Source: Roseovarius sp. Pro17 (GTDB lineage: Bacteria; Pseudomonadota; Alphaproteobacteria; Rhodobacterales; Rhodobacteraceae). Taken from it: DNA of 64,000 bases. A program made the translations under genes and the position numbers. Shown in pieces: positions 53,568 through 63,785 of this stretch; positions within the stretch are counted from its first letter, which is position 1; every line of letters starts with the position of its first letter. The notes beneath the pieces are model-generated. The model saw only the letters and a program-made list of their open reading frames with translations, had not been told where the DNA came from and ran no database searches. Location of the stretch: the NCBI RefSeq assembly GCF_035599575.1, contig NZ_CP141179.1:3385001-3449000 (forward strand). Direction: 5' to 3'.

Positions 53568-56500
53568 ATGCTGCGCAACATAATTTTGCCGATGTTTTTC
53601 ATGCTATTCGCGGCTGGCCTGACAGCGCAGACCGCAATCCCCGAGCGCCGCGCCGTCATCACAGCCGATGTGGATTTCTACGGCGCGGACCTGACCGCGC
53701 TGTTTGACACCACCTATGATGCCTGCCAGAACGCCTGCCTCAGCGATCCCCAATGCCACGCCTTTACCTACAACACCAAATCGAACGCCTGCTTTCCCAA
53801 AAGCGCCGTCAGCGACCAGCAGCTGTTCGAGGGTGCCTATTCCGGGCGCGTTGTCGAGACTGACTCTCAGGTGCTGGCAATGTCCGACGGACGCGCGAAC
53901 GATCTGAGCTTTCTGGGCACAGGCACGCTGAGCCAAGCACGCGAACAGGCAGACAAGATCGGGCGGCTTCATTCCGGCGGCGCTTGGACGATCGAGGCGA
54001 TGATCGCCGCCGCGCAGAACCGCGAATCAGGCGGTGACATGCTGAACGCCATGCGCTGGACAGGGGCCGCCGTCGCCACCAGCGATCTGAGCGAACATTG
54101 GACCGACTACGCCCGCCTGTCCCTCCGGATCGGCAAGGACAAGAGCAAGCATACCCGCCAGGCCATATCCGCCAGTACCAATGCCTATTTGCGCGCCCTT
54201 TCGGACGGCGCGCGCATTAATGCCTTGTTAGTGATGGCTGACGCGCTAGAGCGGGGCGATCGGGGCCGAGATATGGTGCAGGCCCTGCGCCTCGCCTATG
54301 AAGTGCAACCGCGTGCCGATGTCACGTCGCAACTGGACGCTGCCGTCGCGAAATACGGTTTCCGCATCACCGACAATAGCATTGACAGCGATACCGCGAC
54401 CCCGCGTATCTGTGCCGAGTTTTCCGAGGATCTGATCGAGGCCGGGACCGATTACGCCCCCTTCGTCCGTGTGCCTGATCCGGGCATGGTCGTGCAGCCT
54501 GAGAAGCGGCAGATCTGCATCGACGGCGTCCAGCACGGCGAGCGCTATAGCATCACCTTCCGCAAGGGGCTGCCCGCTGCCGATGGCCAGGCACTGGTCA
54601 AGGATATCGAGATCACCACATATGTGCGCGACCGCGAGCCTAACGTCGCCTTTCCGGGCCGCGCCTACGTGCTGCCCCGCGCCGCCGACGCGGCCCTGCC
54701 GGTCGAGACGGTGAACCTCGATTCCGTCCAGCTTAGCCTGCGCCGCGTGAGCGATCGCAACCTTTTGCGCGCCATTCAGGACGGCTATTTTGGCCGCCCG
54801 CTGGACGGCTATACGCTAGACTCGTTTTCCGAAAACATCGCGCAGGACATTTGGACCGGCACGGGCGAGGTTCAAAATGAACTGAACCGCACCATGACCA
54901 CCCGCCTGCCCCTGGGCGACGTGCTAAAGGACCAGCCGCCGGGCATCTACACCCTTTCAGCCAGCATAAAAGGGGTCGAAACCTACGATGATGCAGGCGC
55001 GACCCAGTGGTTTGTGCTGACCGATCTGGGCCTGACGACAATGATGGGCAACGACGGGCTAAACGTCTTTGCGCGCAGCCTTGCCAGCGCGGATGCGCTG
55101 GACGGGATCGAGGTAACGCTGCTGTCGCGCGCCAATGCGGTGCTGGGAACGGCGGCGACCGATAGTGACGGGCATGTACGCTTTGACGCGGGCCTGACGC
55201 GCGGCACCGGTGGGGCGGCGCCTGCGTTGGTCATCGCCAAGAAGGGCGATGAGGATGCGGCATTTCTGTCGCTGACCGACCCCGCCTTTGATCTGTCGGA
55301 TCGCGGCGTCGAGGGCCGTGCGCCCGCACCGCCTGTCGACGTGTTCCTTGCCACCGATCGCGGTGCCTATCGCGCAGGCGAAGTGATCCATGCCACCGCA
55401 CTGGCGCGCGACGACCGGGCCGAGGCGATAACCGGCCTGCCGCTTACAGCGATCCTGACGCGCCCGGACGGCGTGGAATATACCCGCAATCTATCGGCGG
55501 ATGGCACAGCGGGCGGCCACGTGTTCAACCTGCCAGTGGGCGAAACGGCTCCGCGCGGCACCTGGACGCTGGATATCAAGGCCGATCTGGACGCGCCTGC
55601 GCTGGCGTCGACCCAGCTTCTGGTCGAGGATTTCCTGCCTGAGCGCATTGATTTCACCCTGTCCCTGCCCGACGGCACGATCAGCGCCGATGCACCGCCC
55701 CGGGTGCAAATCGAGGCGAAATACCTCTTTGGTGCGCCCGGTGGCGGTCTGAAATCCGAGGGCGAGCTGGTGCTGAGGCCTGCCCGCGACCTCGATGGGT
55801 TCCCCGGCTACATCTTTGGCCGATACGATAGCGCGGACGGGCCGCAAGTATCGGTCTTGGACACACAAACCACCGCGGCGGACGGCACGCTGAGCCTGCC
55901 ATTGGAAATGCCCGAAGGTCTAGGCGACGATCGCCCCTACACTGCCACCGCAGTCGTGCGCCTGCGCGAGGGATCGGGTCGCCCGGTCGAGCGGCAGATC
56001 ACCCGCACGGTCGCGCCCAACGCGCCAATCATCGGCATCAAACCCGCCTTTGACGATGTCGTGCAGGAGGGCAGCGAGGCGCGCTTTGACGTGATCGCCG
56101 TTGCGCCTGACCTGACCCGCACCGACATGCCGGTGAAATGGACCCTGAACCGAGTCAAGACGCGCTATCAATGGTATCGCCAATACGGCAATTGGGACTG
56201 GGAACCGATCACGACCCGCACCCGCATCGCCACGGGCGATGGGATGCTGGGCGATGCGCCTCTCGCCGTTTCCGCCCCGGTGGACTGGGGCCAGTATGAG
56301 CTGCTGGTCGAGCGCACGGATGGCCCCTATGTCGCTTCTTCGACGCAGTTCTACGCAGGCTGGTATGCCCCCGCCGACGCCAGGCAGACACCCGACACGC
56401 TGGAGTTATCGCTGGATTCTGAGACCTATGCGCCCGGCGACACTGCGCGGCTGCGCATCGTGCCGCGTTACTCTGGCACAGCGCTGGTCACCGTCATGTC

Positions 56501-58976
56501 GAACCGGGTGATCTCGCGCCAAGCCGTCGAAGTGACGGAGGGCGAAAACGTCATCCCCGTCGAAATCACCGAGGATTGGGGCGCAGGTGCCTATGTCACC
56601 GCACAGGTGATCCGCCCGATGGACGTCTCCGCCGGGCAGAACCCCGCGCGGTCGCTGGGGCTGGCCTATGCGAAAATCGATCCGGGCGAACGGCAGCTGG
56701 CCGTCACCATTGACGCGCCCGACACTTCGGACCCGCGCGGCCCGCTGAGTGCCACCGTCAAGGTCGACGGGCTGGAGGGCGAGACGGGCTATGTCACGCT
56801 GGCCGCCGTCGATGTGGGCATTCTGAACCTGACCGGGTTCGACAGCCCCGATCCATCCGACCATTACTTTGGCCAGCGCCGCCTAGGAGTCGAGATCCGC
56901 GATATCTATGGACGTCTCATCGACGCAATGAATGGCGCTGACGGGCGCGTACGCTCGGGCGGGGATGCAGGCAACGGTATGCAGCGCAAATCGCCCCCGC
57001 CGACCGAGGAGTTGGTCGCTTACTTCACCGGGCCGCTGACCGTCGGCGCAGACGGCACAGCCGAGGCGCAGTTCGACATTCCCGATTTCAACGGCACCGT
57101 GCGCCTCATGGCCATCGCGTGGAGCGCCAAGGGCGTGGGCCAAGCCGAGCGCGACGTGCTCGTGCGCGATCCCGTGGTGCTGACCGCGTCTGTCCCCCGC
57201 TTTCTCGCGCCCGGCGATACCAGCTCGATGCTGCTCGAAATTGTCCACGCCACCGGACCCACGGGCCGCGTCGGTCTGGATCTTTCCGCGCCGGGTCTGG
57301 CCCTGACGGGCAACATCCCCTCAGGTTTCGATCTGGGCGAAGGGCAAAAGCAGACCTTCCGCCTGCCCGTCACCGCAGGCGAGGTCGGTGATTACGACAT
57401 CCGCATTGCCCTCACTACGCCGGACGGCAGGCAGCTGACCAAATCGCTGACGCTGCCCGTGCGCGCCAATGATCCTGCTGTATCCGGAACCCGGCGGTTC
57501 GAGTTGGCGGCAGGCGATACCTTTACCCTGACGGACGACCTGTTCGCGCTATATCGCCCCGGCACGGGCGAGGCGGTCATGTCAGCGGGCGCGTTGGCAC
57601 GGCTGAATGTGCCCGGCCTGCTTCAATCGCTGAACCGCTACCCCTATGGCTGCACCGAACAGACGACGTCCCGCGCGCTACCGCTGATCTACTTTAACCA
57701 AGTCGCCTCGGCCTTGGGCCTCGGAAATGACGCCAGAATCCAGGAACGCGTGCAGCAGGCCGTTGCAAAAGTACTGACCCGTCAGACAGGCAGCGGCGCC
57801 TTCGGCCTCTGGCGCGCGGAATCGGGTGATTTCTGGCTGGACGCCTATGTCGCCGACTTCCTGTCGCGCGCGCGCGCCGAAGGGTTTGATGTGCCCAACC
57901 ACGCCTTTACCATGGCGATGGACAACCTGCGCAACCGCGTGAACTATGCCCCTGATTTCGACAATGGCGGCGAAGATATCGCCTACGCGCTGATGGTCCT
58001 CGCCCGCGAAGGTGCGGCCAGCATGGGCGATCTGCGCTATTACGCCGACGTCAAGGTCGGCGACTTTGCAACACCGCTTGCGCAGGCACAATTGGGCGCG
58101 GCGTTGGCCTTCTACGGGGATCAATCGCGCGCGGATCGCATGTTCCGCGCGGCGCTGGACAAAAGCGCGAATGACAGCGACGGCCGCCATGTCTGGCGCT
58201 CGGATTACGGCACTGCCGCGCGTGACCGCGCTGGCGTTCTGGCCCTTTTGGTCGAGGCAGGCAGCGAGGTGGGCGATGCCGCCGATCTGGCCCGCCGCCT
58301 GAACACCGACGGCCCGCACATGTCCACCCAGGAAGAGGCGTGGAGCCTTCTGGCCGCAAATGCCCTGATCAAGGACAGCTCATCGCAGGGCCTGACCGTG
58401 AACGGCGATCCTGTCACCGGCCCGTTCATCCGCAAGCTGGAGGCTGAGACGCTGACGCCCCAGCGGATCGAGAATACCGCGCAGACAGACACCGACATCA
58501 CGCTGACCACCTTTGGCGTGCCGTTGGTCCCCGGCCCGGCGGATGGCTATGGCTACCGGATCGAGCGCACGTATTACGACATGGACGGAAACGAGATCAC
58601 GCTGGTCAATGTCCCCTCCGGCGCGCGGCTGGTTACCGTTCTGACCGTCACCCCTTTCGAGGACAGCGAGGCGCGGCTGATCATTGACGATCCGCTGCCT
58701 GCGGGGCTTGAGATCGATAACCCGAACCTTCTGCGCTCAGGCGACGTGCGCTCGCTGGATTGGTTGAAGACCGCATATGCGCGGCATACCGAATTCCGCT
58801 CAGACCGCTTCATCGCCGCCGTCGACTGGCGCGAAGACGAGGCATTCCGCCTTGCCTATATCGTGCGCGCTATCTCGCCCGGTAGCTACCATCACCCGGC
58901 CGCCACGGTCGAAGACATGTATCGACCCCAGTATCGCGCCCATACCGATACCGGCGCGATGACAGTGACCGAGTAG
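53568..58976 (+). CDS. Bacterial alpha-2-macroglobulin with N-terminal PAN domain
   Basis: An 1802-residue exported protease inhibitor. The signal peptide is MLRNIILPMFFMLFAAGLTA. A PAN/Apple domain (about 25-90) has cysteines in YDACQNACLSDPQCHAFTYN. Many macroglobulin (MG) domains follow, with the bacterial MG pattern VFLATDRGAYRAGEVIHATA and the A2M signature FTGPLTVGADGTAEAQFDIP. The thioester motif is YPYGCTEQTTSRALPL (Cys1362), so a reactive thioester is likely. AGGAGG is 5 nt before the ATG. pbpC starts 4 bp downstream. Together they may protect and repair the cell wall, as proposed for the E. coli yfhM-pbpC pair. Confidence 0.95.
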   Translation: MLRNIILPMFFMLFAAGLTAQTAIPERRAVITADVDFYGADLTALFDTTYDACQNACLSDPQCHAFTYNTKSNACFPKSAVSDQQLFEGAYSGRVVETDSQVLAMSDGRANDLSFLGTGTLSQAREQADKIGRLHSGGAWTIEAMIAAAQNRESGGDMLNAMRWTGAAVATSDLSEHWTDYARLSLRIGKDKSKHTRQAISASTNAYLRALSDGARINALLVMADALERGDRGRDMVQALRLAYEVQPRADVTSQLDAAVAKYGFRITDNSIDSDTATPRICAEFSEDLIEAGTDYAPFVRVPDPGMVVQPEKRQICIDGVQHGERYSITFRKGLPAADGQALVKDIEITTYVRDREPNVAFPGRAYVLPRAADAALPVETVNLDSVQLSLRRVSDRNLLRAIQDGYFGRPLDGYTLDSFSENIAQDIWTGTGEVQNELNRTMTTRLPLGDVLKDQPPGIYTLSASIKGVETYDDAGATQWFVLTDLGLTTMMGNDGLNVFARSLASADALDGIEVTLLSRANAVLGTAATDSDGHVRFDAGLTRGTGGAAPALVIAKKGDEDAAFLSLTDPAFDLSDRGVEGRAPAPPVDVFLATDRGAYRAGEVIHATALARDDRAEAITGLPLTAILTRPDGVEYTRNLSADGTAGGHVFNLPVGETAPRGTWTLDIKADLDAPALASTQLLVEDFLPERIDFTLSLPDGTISADAPPRVQIEAKYLFGAPGGGLKSEGELVLRPARDLDGFPGYIFGRYDSADGPQVSVLDTQTTAADGTLSLPLEMPEGLGDDRPYTATAVVRLREGSGRPVERQITRTVAPNAPIIGIKPAFDDVVQEGSEARFDVIAVAPDLTRTDMPVKWTLNRVKTRYQWYRQYGNWDWEPITTRTRIATGDGMLGDAPLAVSAPVDWGQYELLVERTDGPYVASSTQFYAGWYAPADARQTPDTLELSLDSETYAPGDTARLRIVPRYSGTALVTVMSNRVISRQAVEVTEGENVIPVEITEDWGAGAYVTAQVIRPMDVSAGQNPARSLGLAYAKIDPGERQLAVTIDAPDTSDPRGPLSATVKVDGLEGETGYVTLAAVDVGILNLTGFDSPDPSDHYFGQRRLGVEIRDIYGRLIDAMNGADGRVRSGGDAGNGMQRKSPPPTEELVAYFTGPLTVGADGTAEAQFDIPDFNGTVRLMAIAWSAKGVGQAERDVLVRDPVVLTASVPRFLAPGDTSSMLLEIVHATGPTGRVGLDLSAPGLALTGNIPSGFDLGEGQKQTFRLPVTAGEVGDYDIRIALTTPDGRQLTKSLTLPVRANDPAVSGTRRFELAAGDTFTLTDDLFALYRPGTGEAVMSAGALARLNVPGLLQSLNRYPYGCTEQTTSRALPLIYFNQVASALGLGNDARIQERVQQAVAKVLTRQTGSGAFGLWRAESGDFWLDAYVADFLSRARAEGFDVPNHAFTMAMDNLRNRVNYAPDFDNGGEDIAYALMVLAREGAASMGDLRYYADVKVGDFATPLAQAQLGAALAFYGDQSRADRMFRAALDKSANDSDGRHVWRSDYGTAARDRAGVLALLVEAGSEVGDAADLARRLNTDGPHMSTQEEAWSLLAANALIKDSSSQGLTVNGDPVTGPFIRKLEAETLTPQRIENTAQTDTDITLTTFGVPLVPGPADGYGYRIERTYYDMDGNEITLVNVPSGARLVTVLTVTPFEDSEARLIIDDPLPAGLEIDNPNLLRSGDVRSLDWLKTAYARHTEFRSDRFIAAVDWREDEAFRLAYIVRAISPGSYHHPAATVEDMYRPQYRAHTDTGAMTVTE

Positions 58977-58980
58977 CACC

Positions 58981-61017
58981 ATGCGCGCGCACCGTTGGCT
59001 CTTTGCACTCGCCCTGACGCTGGGCCTTGCGGCGGGCGGGCGCGATGCACTGGATCGCTGGATAGATGCGACGCCAATGCCTCCGTTGCTGAGTGCGACC
59101 GGCACCGAAGTGCTGGACCGCGACGGGCGCACGCTGCGCGTCTATACCGTCGCCGATGGCCGCTGGCGGCTAGAGCCGGGTCAGGTGGATGCGGCGTTCA
59201 TCGACATGCTGATTGCCTACGAGGATCGCCGCTATCGCAGCCATTTCGGCGTCGATCTACGCGCCATGCTGCGCGCGGCGATGCAGGCCGTTTGGAACGG
59301 CGGCATCGTTTCGGGCGGCTCGACCCTGACGATGCAGACCGCGCGTCTGATGGAGGATGGCAGCACCGGCCAATGGGCGGGCAAGGCGCGCCAGATCCGG
59401 CTGGCGCTAGCGCTGGAGCGACGGTTGACCAAGGATCAGATCCTGCAAATCTATCTCACCCGCGCGCCCTATGGCGGCAATATCGAGGGCATCCGCGGCG
59501 CCACCCTCGCGTGGTTCGGCAAGGAACCTGCCCGCCTGACCCCCGCCGAGGCGGCGTTGCTGGTGGCCCTGCCACAATCGCCCGAAACGCGCAGACCCGA
59601 CCGGCACCGCGATGCAGCACGCGTGGCGCGCGACCGCGTTCTGGACCGCATGGCGCGACAAGGCATACTGAGCGATGAGGCCGCAAGCGCCGCCAAGCTG
59701 GACCCGGTGCCCAGCGCGCGCCGTCCCTTTCCCGCCCTCGCGCCGCATCTGGCGGACCGCGCCATCGCGGACGCGCCCGGCGCGCTGCGCCATGATCTGA
59801 CCATCGACGCCCGGCTTCAGGCCCAGCTTGAGACGCTTGCCGCCCGTGCGGTGCGCGGTCTGCCCAGCGCGGTGTCGGTCGCGATCGTGCTGGCCGATCA
59901 TCGCAGCGGAGATATCCTCGCCTCTGTCGGGTCCGCCGGTTACGATTCGGGCGCGCGGCAGGGATTTGTCGACATGACGCAGGCGCTACGCTCGCCCGGA
60001 TCGACGCTGAAGCCGGTGATTTACGGCATGGCTTTTGATCGGGGTCTAGCGCATCCGCAAACACTGATAAACGACGCACCCGTGCGTTTCGGCGGTTACG
60101 CGCCGCAGAATTTTGACGGCCATTTTCGCGGTGAACTGACCGTGACAGACGCCCTGCGCCAATCGCTGAATATCCCCATCGTGCGCCTGATGGACGAAAT
60201 CGGCCCGGCCCATCTGATGGACACGATGCGCCGCGCCGGGATGCATCCCGAATTGCCCGGCGATCACGCGGGCCTCGCCGTCGCGCTGGGCGGTATCGGT
60301 ATTACGCTGTCGGATATGGTGCAACTCTACGCCGCTCTCGCGCGGGGCGGCGAGGCGATTCCACTTCACTGGCGGCAGGGCGAGGGGGACGCGAGCCCCA
60401 CCCCCATCCTCAGCCGCTCTGCCGCGTGGCAGGTGGGCGATATCCTCGCGGGCCTGACGCCCCCTCCCAATGCCCCCAGCCGGACGTTGGCGTACAAGAC
60501 CGGCACCTCCTACGGCCATCGCGATGCCTGGGCGCTGGGCTATGACGGCGCGCATGTGGCGGGTGTCTGGATCGGGCGGCCTGACGGCACGCCGGTGCCG
60601 GGCGCGTTCGGCGGCGATCTGGCCGCGCCGATCCTGTTCGAGGCGTTCCAGCGGCTGAAGCCCGCGCCCGATCCGCTGCCCGCGCCCCCGCCTGAAACGC
60701 TGATTGTCTCGACCGCCGAACTGCCGCAACCGCTACGTCGCTTTACTGGGCGCAGCGCGGTCTTTGCCCCGGATCCCGGCGCGCCCGAGCTGATTTTTCC
60801 GCCCGAAGGCGCGACGCTGGCCGAGTTCGGCGCAGGCCTGCCGGTCAAGGTGCGCGGCGGCAAGCCGCCTTATACATGGATGGCAAACGGCCAGCCGATG
60901 CTGACCGGCGTGCAGGTGCCACAGGCCAGCCTGCCGGGGCTAGGTGCGGGATTCAGCCAGATATCGGTCATCGACGCGCTGGGGCGCAGCGCGCGGGTGA
61001 ATATTCGGCTGGATTGA
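58981..61017 (+). CDS. pbpC: Penicillin-binding protein 1C
   Basis: A 678-residue bifunctional class A PBP. The glycosyltransferase domain (about 50-220) has Glu81 in AYEDRRYRSHFGVDLRAM and GGSTLTMQTARLMED. The transpeptidase domain has the SxxK Ser341 in SPGSTLKPVIYGM, an SLNIPIV (SxN) motif and KTGTSYGHRDAWALGY (Lys506). The C-terminal BiPBP_C-like domain (about 590-675) is present. An N-terminal helix anchors it in the membrane. It follows the A2M gene by 4 bp on the same strand. Confidence 0.96.
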   Translation: MRAHRWLFALALTLGLAAGGRDALDRWIDATPMPPLLSATGTEVLDRDGRTLRVYTVADGRWRLEPGQVDAAFIDMLIAYEDRRYRSHFGVDLRAMLRAAMQAVWNGGIVSGGSTLTMQTARLMEDGSTGQWAGKARQIRLALALERRLTKDQILQIYLTRAPYGGNIEGIRGATLAWFGKEPARLTPAEAALLVALPQSPETRRPDRHRDAARVARDRVLDRMARQGILSDEAASAAKLDPVPSARRPFPALAPHLADRAIADAPGALRHDLTIDARLQAQLETLAARAVRGLPSAVSVAIVLADHRSGDILASVGSAGYDSGARQGFVDMTQALRSPGSTLKPVIYGMAFDRGLAHPQTLINDAPVRFGGYAPQNFDGHFRGELTVTDALRQSLNIPIVRLMDEIGPAHLMDTMRRAGMHPELPGDHAGLAVALGGIGITLSDMVQLYAALARGGEAIPLHWRQGEGDASPTPILSRSAAWQVGDILAGLTPPPNAPSRTLAYKTGTSYGHRDAWALGYDGAHVAGVWIGRPDGTPVPGAFGGDLAAPILFEAFQRLKPAPDPLPAPPPETLIVSTAELPQPLRRFTGRSAVFAPDPGAPELIFPPEGATLAEFGAGLPVKVRGGKPPYTWMANGQPMLTGVQVPQASLPGLGAGFSQISVIDALGRSARVNIRLD

Positions 61018-61023
61018 TGTCGG

Positions 61024-61716
61024 TTAACCCAGCGCGCCCTCGGCAGCAGCGCGAATGGCGCGCATATTCTCGCCATAAGGCGCAGGATTGTCGACGCTGC
61101 CACCTTTGAACACACCCGAGCCAGCAACAAACACATCGGCCCCAGCCGCCGCCATCAAAGGCGCGGTTTCGGGAGTCATGCCACCGTCGATCTCGATATG
61201 AATAGGCCGGTCGCCGATCATGGCGCGCAGGGACCGCACCTTTTCAATCTGGCTATGGATGAATTTCTGCCCGCCAAAGCCGGGGTTGACTGTCATCACG
61301 CAAACCAGATCGATCATGTCCAGCAAATGCGGCACCGCGTCCAGCCCCGTGCCGGGGTTCAGCGCCAGCCCGGCCTTGCAACCAGCCCCGCGAATGGCCT
61401 GCAACGTGCGGTGGATATGCGGGCCTGCCTCAAGATGCGCGGTCAGGATATCAGCGCCTGCATCGGCATAGGCATCGATATAGGCATCCACCGGCGAGAT
61501 CATCAGATGCACGTCCATGACGGTCTGAATATGCGGGCGAATCGCCTTGAGCAGGGGCGGGCCGAAGGTGAGGTTTGGCACGAAATGCCCGTCCATCACG
61601 TCGACATGCACCCAATCGCAGCCCTCGGCCTCGATCGCGCGAATCTCCTGCCCGAAATTGGCGAAATCTGCGGAGAGGATTGAGGGGGCGATCCTGATCT
61701 GGCGGTCGAATGTCAT
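61024..61716 (-). CDS. rpe: Ribulose-phosphate 3-epimerase
   Basis: A 230-residue TIM-barrel epimerase of the pentose-phosphate and Calvin cycles. Motifs are APSILSADFANFGQEIRAIE, WVHVDVMDGHFVPNLTFGPP, MDVHLMISP, VMTVNPGFGGQKFI and IEIDGGMTPETAPLM. The start MTFDRQIRIAP at 61716 has GGAG upstream and is the family start; the longer in-frame ORF runs into the neighbouring promoter. It converges with pbpC and is divergent from the thioesterase gene. Confidence 0.97.
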   Translation of the reverse strand: MTFDRQIRIAPSILSADFANFGQEIRAIEAEGCDWVHVDVMDGHFVPNLTFGPPLLKAIRPHIQTVMDVHLMISPVDAYIDAYADAGADILTAHLEAGPHIHRTLQAIRGAGCKAGLALNPGTGLDAVPHLLDMIDLVCVMTVNPGFGGQKFIHSQIEKVRSLRAMIGDRPIHIEIDGGMTPETAPLMAAAGADVFVAGSGVFKGGSVDNPAPYGENMRAIRAAAEGALG

Positions 61717-61846
61717 ATGGCTGGCTCCGGTGTGGCTGATGGGGCTTAGATGGGGCCTAACCCCGCCCAAGGTCAAGGCCGCCCGATTGCAGCGCGGCCC
61801 GGATTGTGCCACCTGTCGTCGCAACCCGTGACGAAAGGCCCAGCCC

Positions 61847-62272
61847 ATGACCGACGCCCCCATCGACCCCGCGCTGCTGGAATCCCCATCCGGCCTGCAA
61901 ACCCATCTGGGATATCAGCTCACCGAATGGTCGCGCGATCACGCGCAGGTCGAGCTGGATTTTGCAGAGCATCTGCATAATCGCCAAGGACTGCTGCATG
62001 GCGGCGTCCACGCGCTGCTGCTGGACACGGCCATGGGCTATGCGGGATGCTACACAGGCGAGCCGGGCGCGCAACAAAACGCCCTGACGTTGTCGATGAC
62101 GGTCAACTATGTCGGCCAGTTGCAAGGCAAGCGGATCATCGCCACGGCCAAGCGCATCGGCGGCGGGCGCAAGACCTACTTTGCCGAGGCGCGGGTGACG
62201 GACGAGACGGGCACCCTAGCGGCCACCGCCACTGGCGTTTTTCGCTATCGAAGCGGGCCGCTGACTGGCTGA
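61847..62272 (+). CDS. PaaI-type hotdog thioesterase
   Basis: A 141-residue hotdog-fold thioesterase. The family core HNRQGLLHGGVHALLLDTAM and the terminal strands with ALTLSMTVNYVGQLQGKRII and ATATGVFRYRS are intact. The HGGVHALLLD segment supplies the catalytic Asp. Such enzymes cleave short or aromatic acyl-CoA thioesters, in phenylacetate and other catabolic routes. AAAGG lies before the ATG at 61847. Specific substrate unknown; no paa genes nearby. Confidence 0.9.
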   Translation: MTDAPIDPALLESPSGLQTHLGYQLTEWSRDHAQVELDFAEHLHNRQGLLHGGVHALLLDTAMGYAGCYTGEPGAQQNALTLSMTVNYVGQLQGKRIIATAKRIGGGRKTYFAEARVTDETGTLAATATGVFRYRSGPLTG

Positions 62273-62336
62273 GGCCACCACGTAACCACCTGATCGCGCT
62301 TGACACGGGGCGAAGGTCGCGCCAACGCTCGCCCCC

Positions 62337-63785
62337 ATGTTGGATCTGCGCCCGGTGGGATATGTTATCGGCCTGACGGCCATGGCGCTGGGCCTTGCCA
62401 TGCTACTGCCGCTCGTGGTGGATATCGCCGAGAGCCGCGGCCACTGGCATGTTTTCGCGCAGTCTTCGATCCTGACGATCCTGATCGGCGGCCTTGTTGC
62501 AGGTGCGTGCCGCAACGGGGTGGGCGAAGGGCTGACCATTCGCCAGACCTTCCTGCTGACGACTGGCGTATGGGTCGTGCTACCCGTCTTTGGCGCGCTG
62601 CCCTTCATGCTGGGGGCGACCGGCCTCGATTTTACAGACGCCGTGTTCGAGGCGATGTCGGGACTGACGACGACCGGCTCGACCGTGGTCGAGGGGCTGG
62701 ATACGTTACCCAAGGGACTGCTGTTGTGGCGCGGCATCATGCAATGGCTGGGCGGGATCGGTATCATCGTCGTCGCCATGGTGTTCCTGCCCGAACTGCG
62801 GGTCGGCGGCATGCAGATATTCAAGGCCGAATCGTTCGACACGATGGGCAAGATACTGCCACGCGCGGGTGAGATCGCCAGCCGCATTTCCGTGATCTAT
62901 CTGGGCATGACGCTGGCCTGCATCATGTCCTACATCGCCACCGGCATGACCGCATTCGACGCCACGGTTCATGCCATGACGACCGTTGCGACCGGCGGCA
63001 TGTCGAACTACGACGCCTCCTTTGGCGCGCTTCACCCTTCGGCTGAATATGTGGCGGTCATCTTTATGATGCTGTCGGCACTGCCCTTTGTGCGGTTCGT
63101 GCAGCTGACCGCAGGCACTGCAAAGCCCCTGCTACGCGACCCGCAGGTGCGCGGCTTTTTCACGACGATCAGCTGCATCGTCGGCGTGCTGACCATGTGG
63201 CAATTCTTTCAGCGTCAGCATTTCACCGAAGAGACATTCCGCGAGGTGCTGTTCAACGTCGTATCGATCATTACCGGCACCGGATATGCCAGCGAAGATT
63301 ATATGCTCTGGGGGCCTTTCGCTGTCTCGATCTTTTTCTTTACCGGGCTGATCGGCGGCTGCGCCGGATCGACGGCCTGCTCGGTCAAGATTTTTCGCTA
63401 TCAACTGCTGTTCGCATCCATCCGCGTACAACTGGCCCGCATCCGCACGCCGCATGGCGTGTTCACACCGCGCTATGCGGGGCGTGCTGTGGACAACGAC
63501 GTGCTGAGTTCGGTCATGTCGTTCTTTGTTTTCTTTACCGTCAGCCTCGGCCTTATCTCGGTGCTGCTCGGCCTCACGGGCCTTGATTTCACCACCGCCA
63601 TTTCGGGTGCCGCGACCGCGCTGGGCAATATCGGCCCCGGTCTGGGCGACACGATCGGCCCTGCAGGCAACTTCGTAACGCTAAACGACACGGCCAAGTG
63701 GATCCTGACCACCGCCATGCTGATCGGCCGGTTGGAGCTGGTCGTCGTCTATGCCATATTCACCGTATCATTCTGGAGGATCTGA
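62337..63785 (+). CDS. TrkH-family potassium transporter subunit
   Basis: A 482-residue inner-membrane channel subunit of the Trk/Ktr type. Four selectivity-filter regions are visible, for example FEAMSGLTTTGSTVVEG, HAMTTVATGGMSNYD, SIITGTGYASEDY and ALGNIGPGLGD, each with the glycine that lines the pore. It works with the NAD-binding regulator TrkA, which is not in the window. Overlaps the next start by 1 nt, so it may be translationally coupled to it. Confidence 0.95.
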   Translation: MLDLRPVGYVIGLTAMALGLAMLLPLVVDIAESRGHWHVFAQSSILTILIGGLVAGACRNGVGEGLTIRQTFLLTTGVWVVLPVFGALPFMLGATGLDFTDAVFEAMSGLTTTGSTVVEGLDTLPKGLLLWRGIMQWLGGIGIIVVAMVFLPELRVGGMQIFKAESFDTMGKILPRAGEIASRISVIYLGMTLACIMSYIATGMTAFDATVHAMTTVATGGMSNYDASFGALHPSAEYVAVIFMMLSALPFVRFVQLTAGTAKPLLRDPQVRGFFTTISCIVGVLTMWQFFQRQHFTEETFREVLFNVVSIITGTGYASEDYMLWGPFAVSIFFFTGLIGGCAGSTACSVKIFRYQLLFASIRVQLARIRTPHGVFTPRYAGRAVDNDVLSSVMSFFVFFTVSLGLISVLLGLTGLDFTTAISGAATALGNIGPGLGDTIGPAGNFVTLNDTAKWILTTAMLIGRLELVVVYAIFTVSFWRI

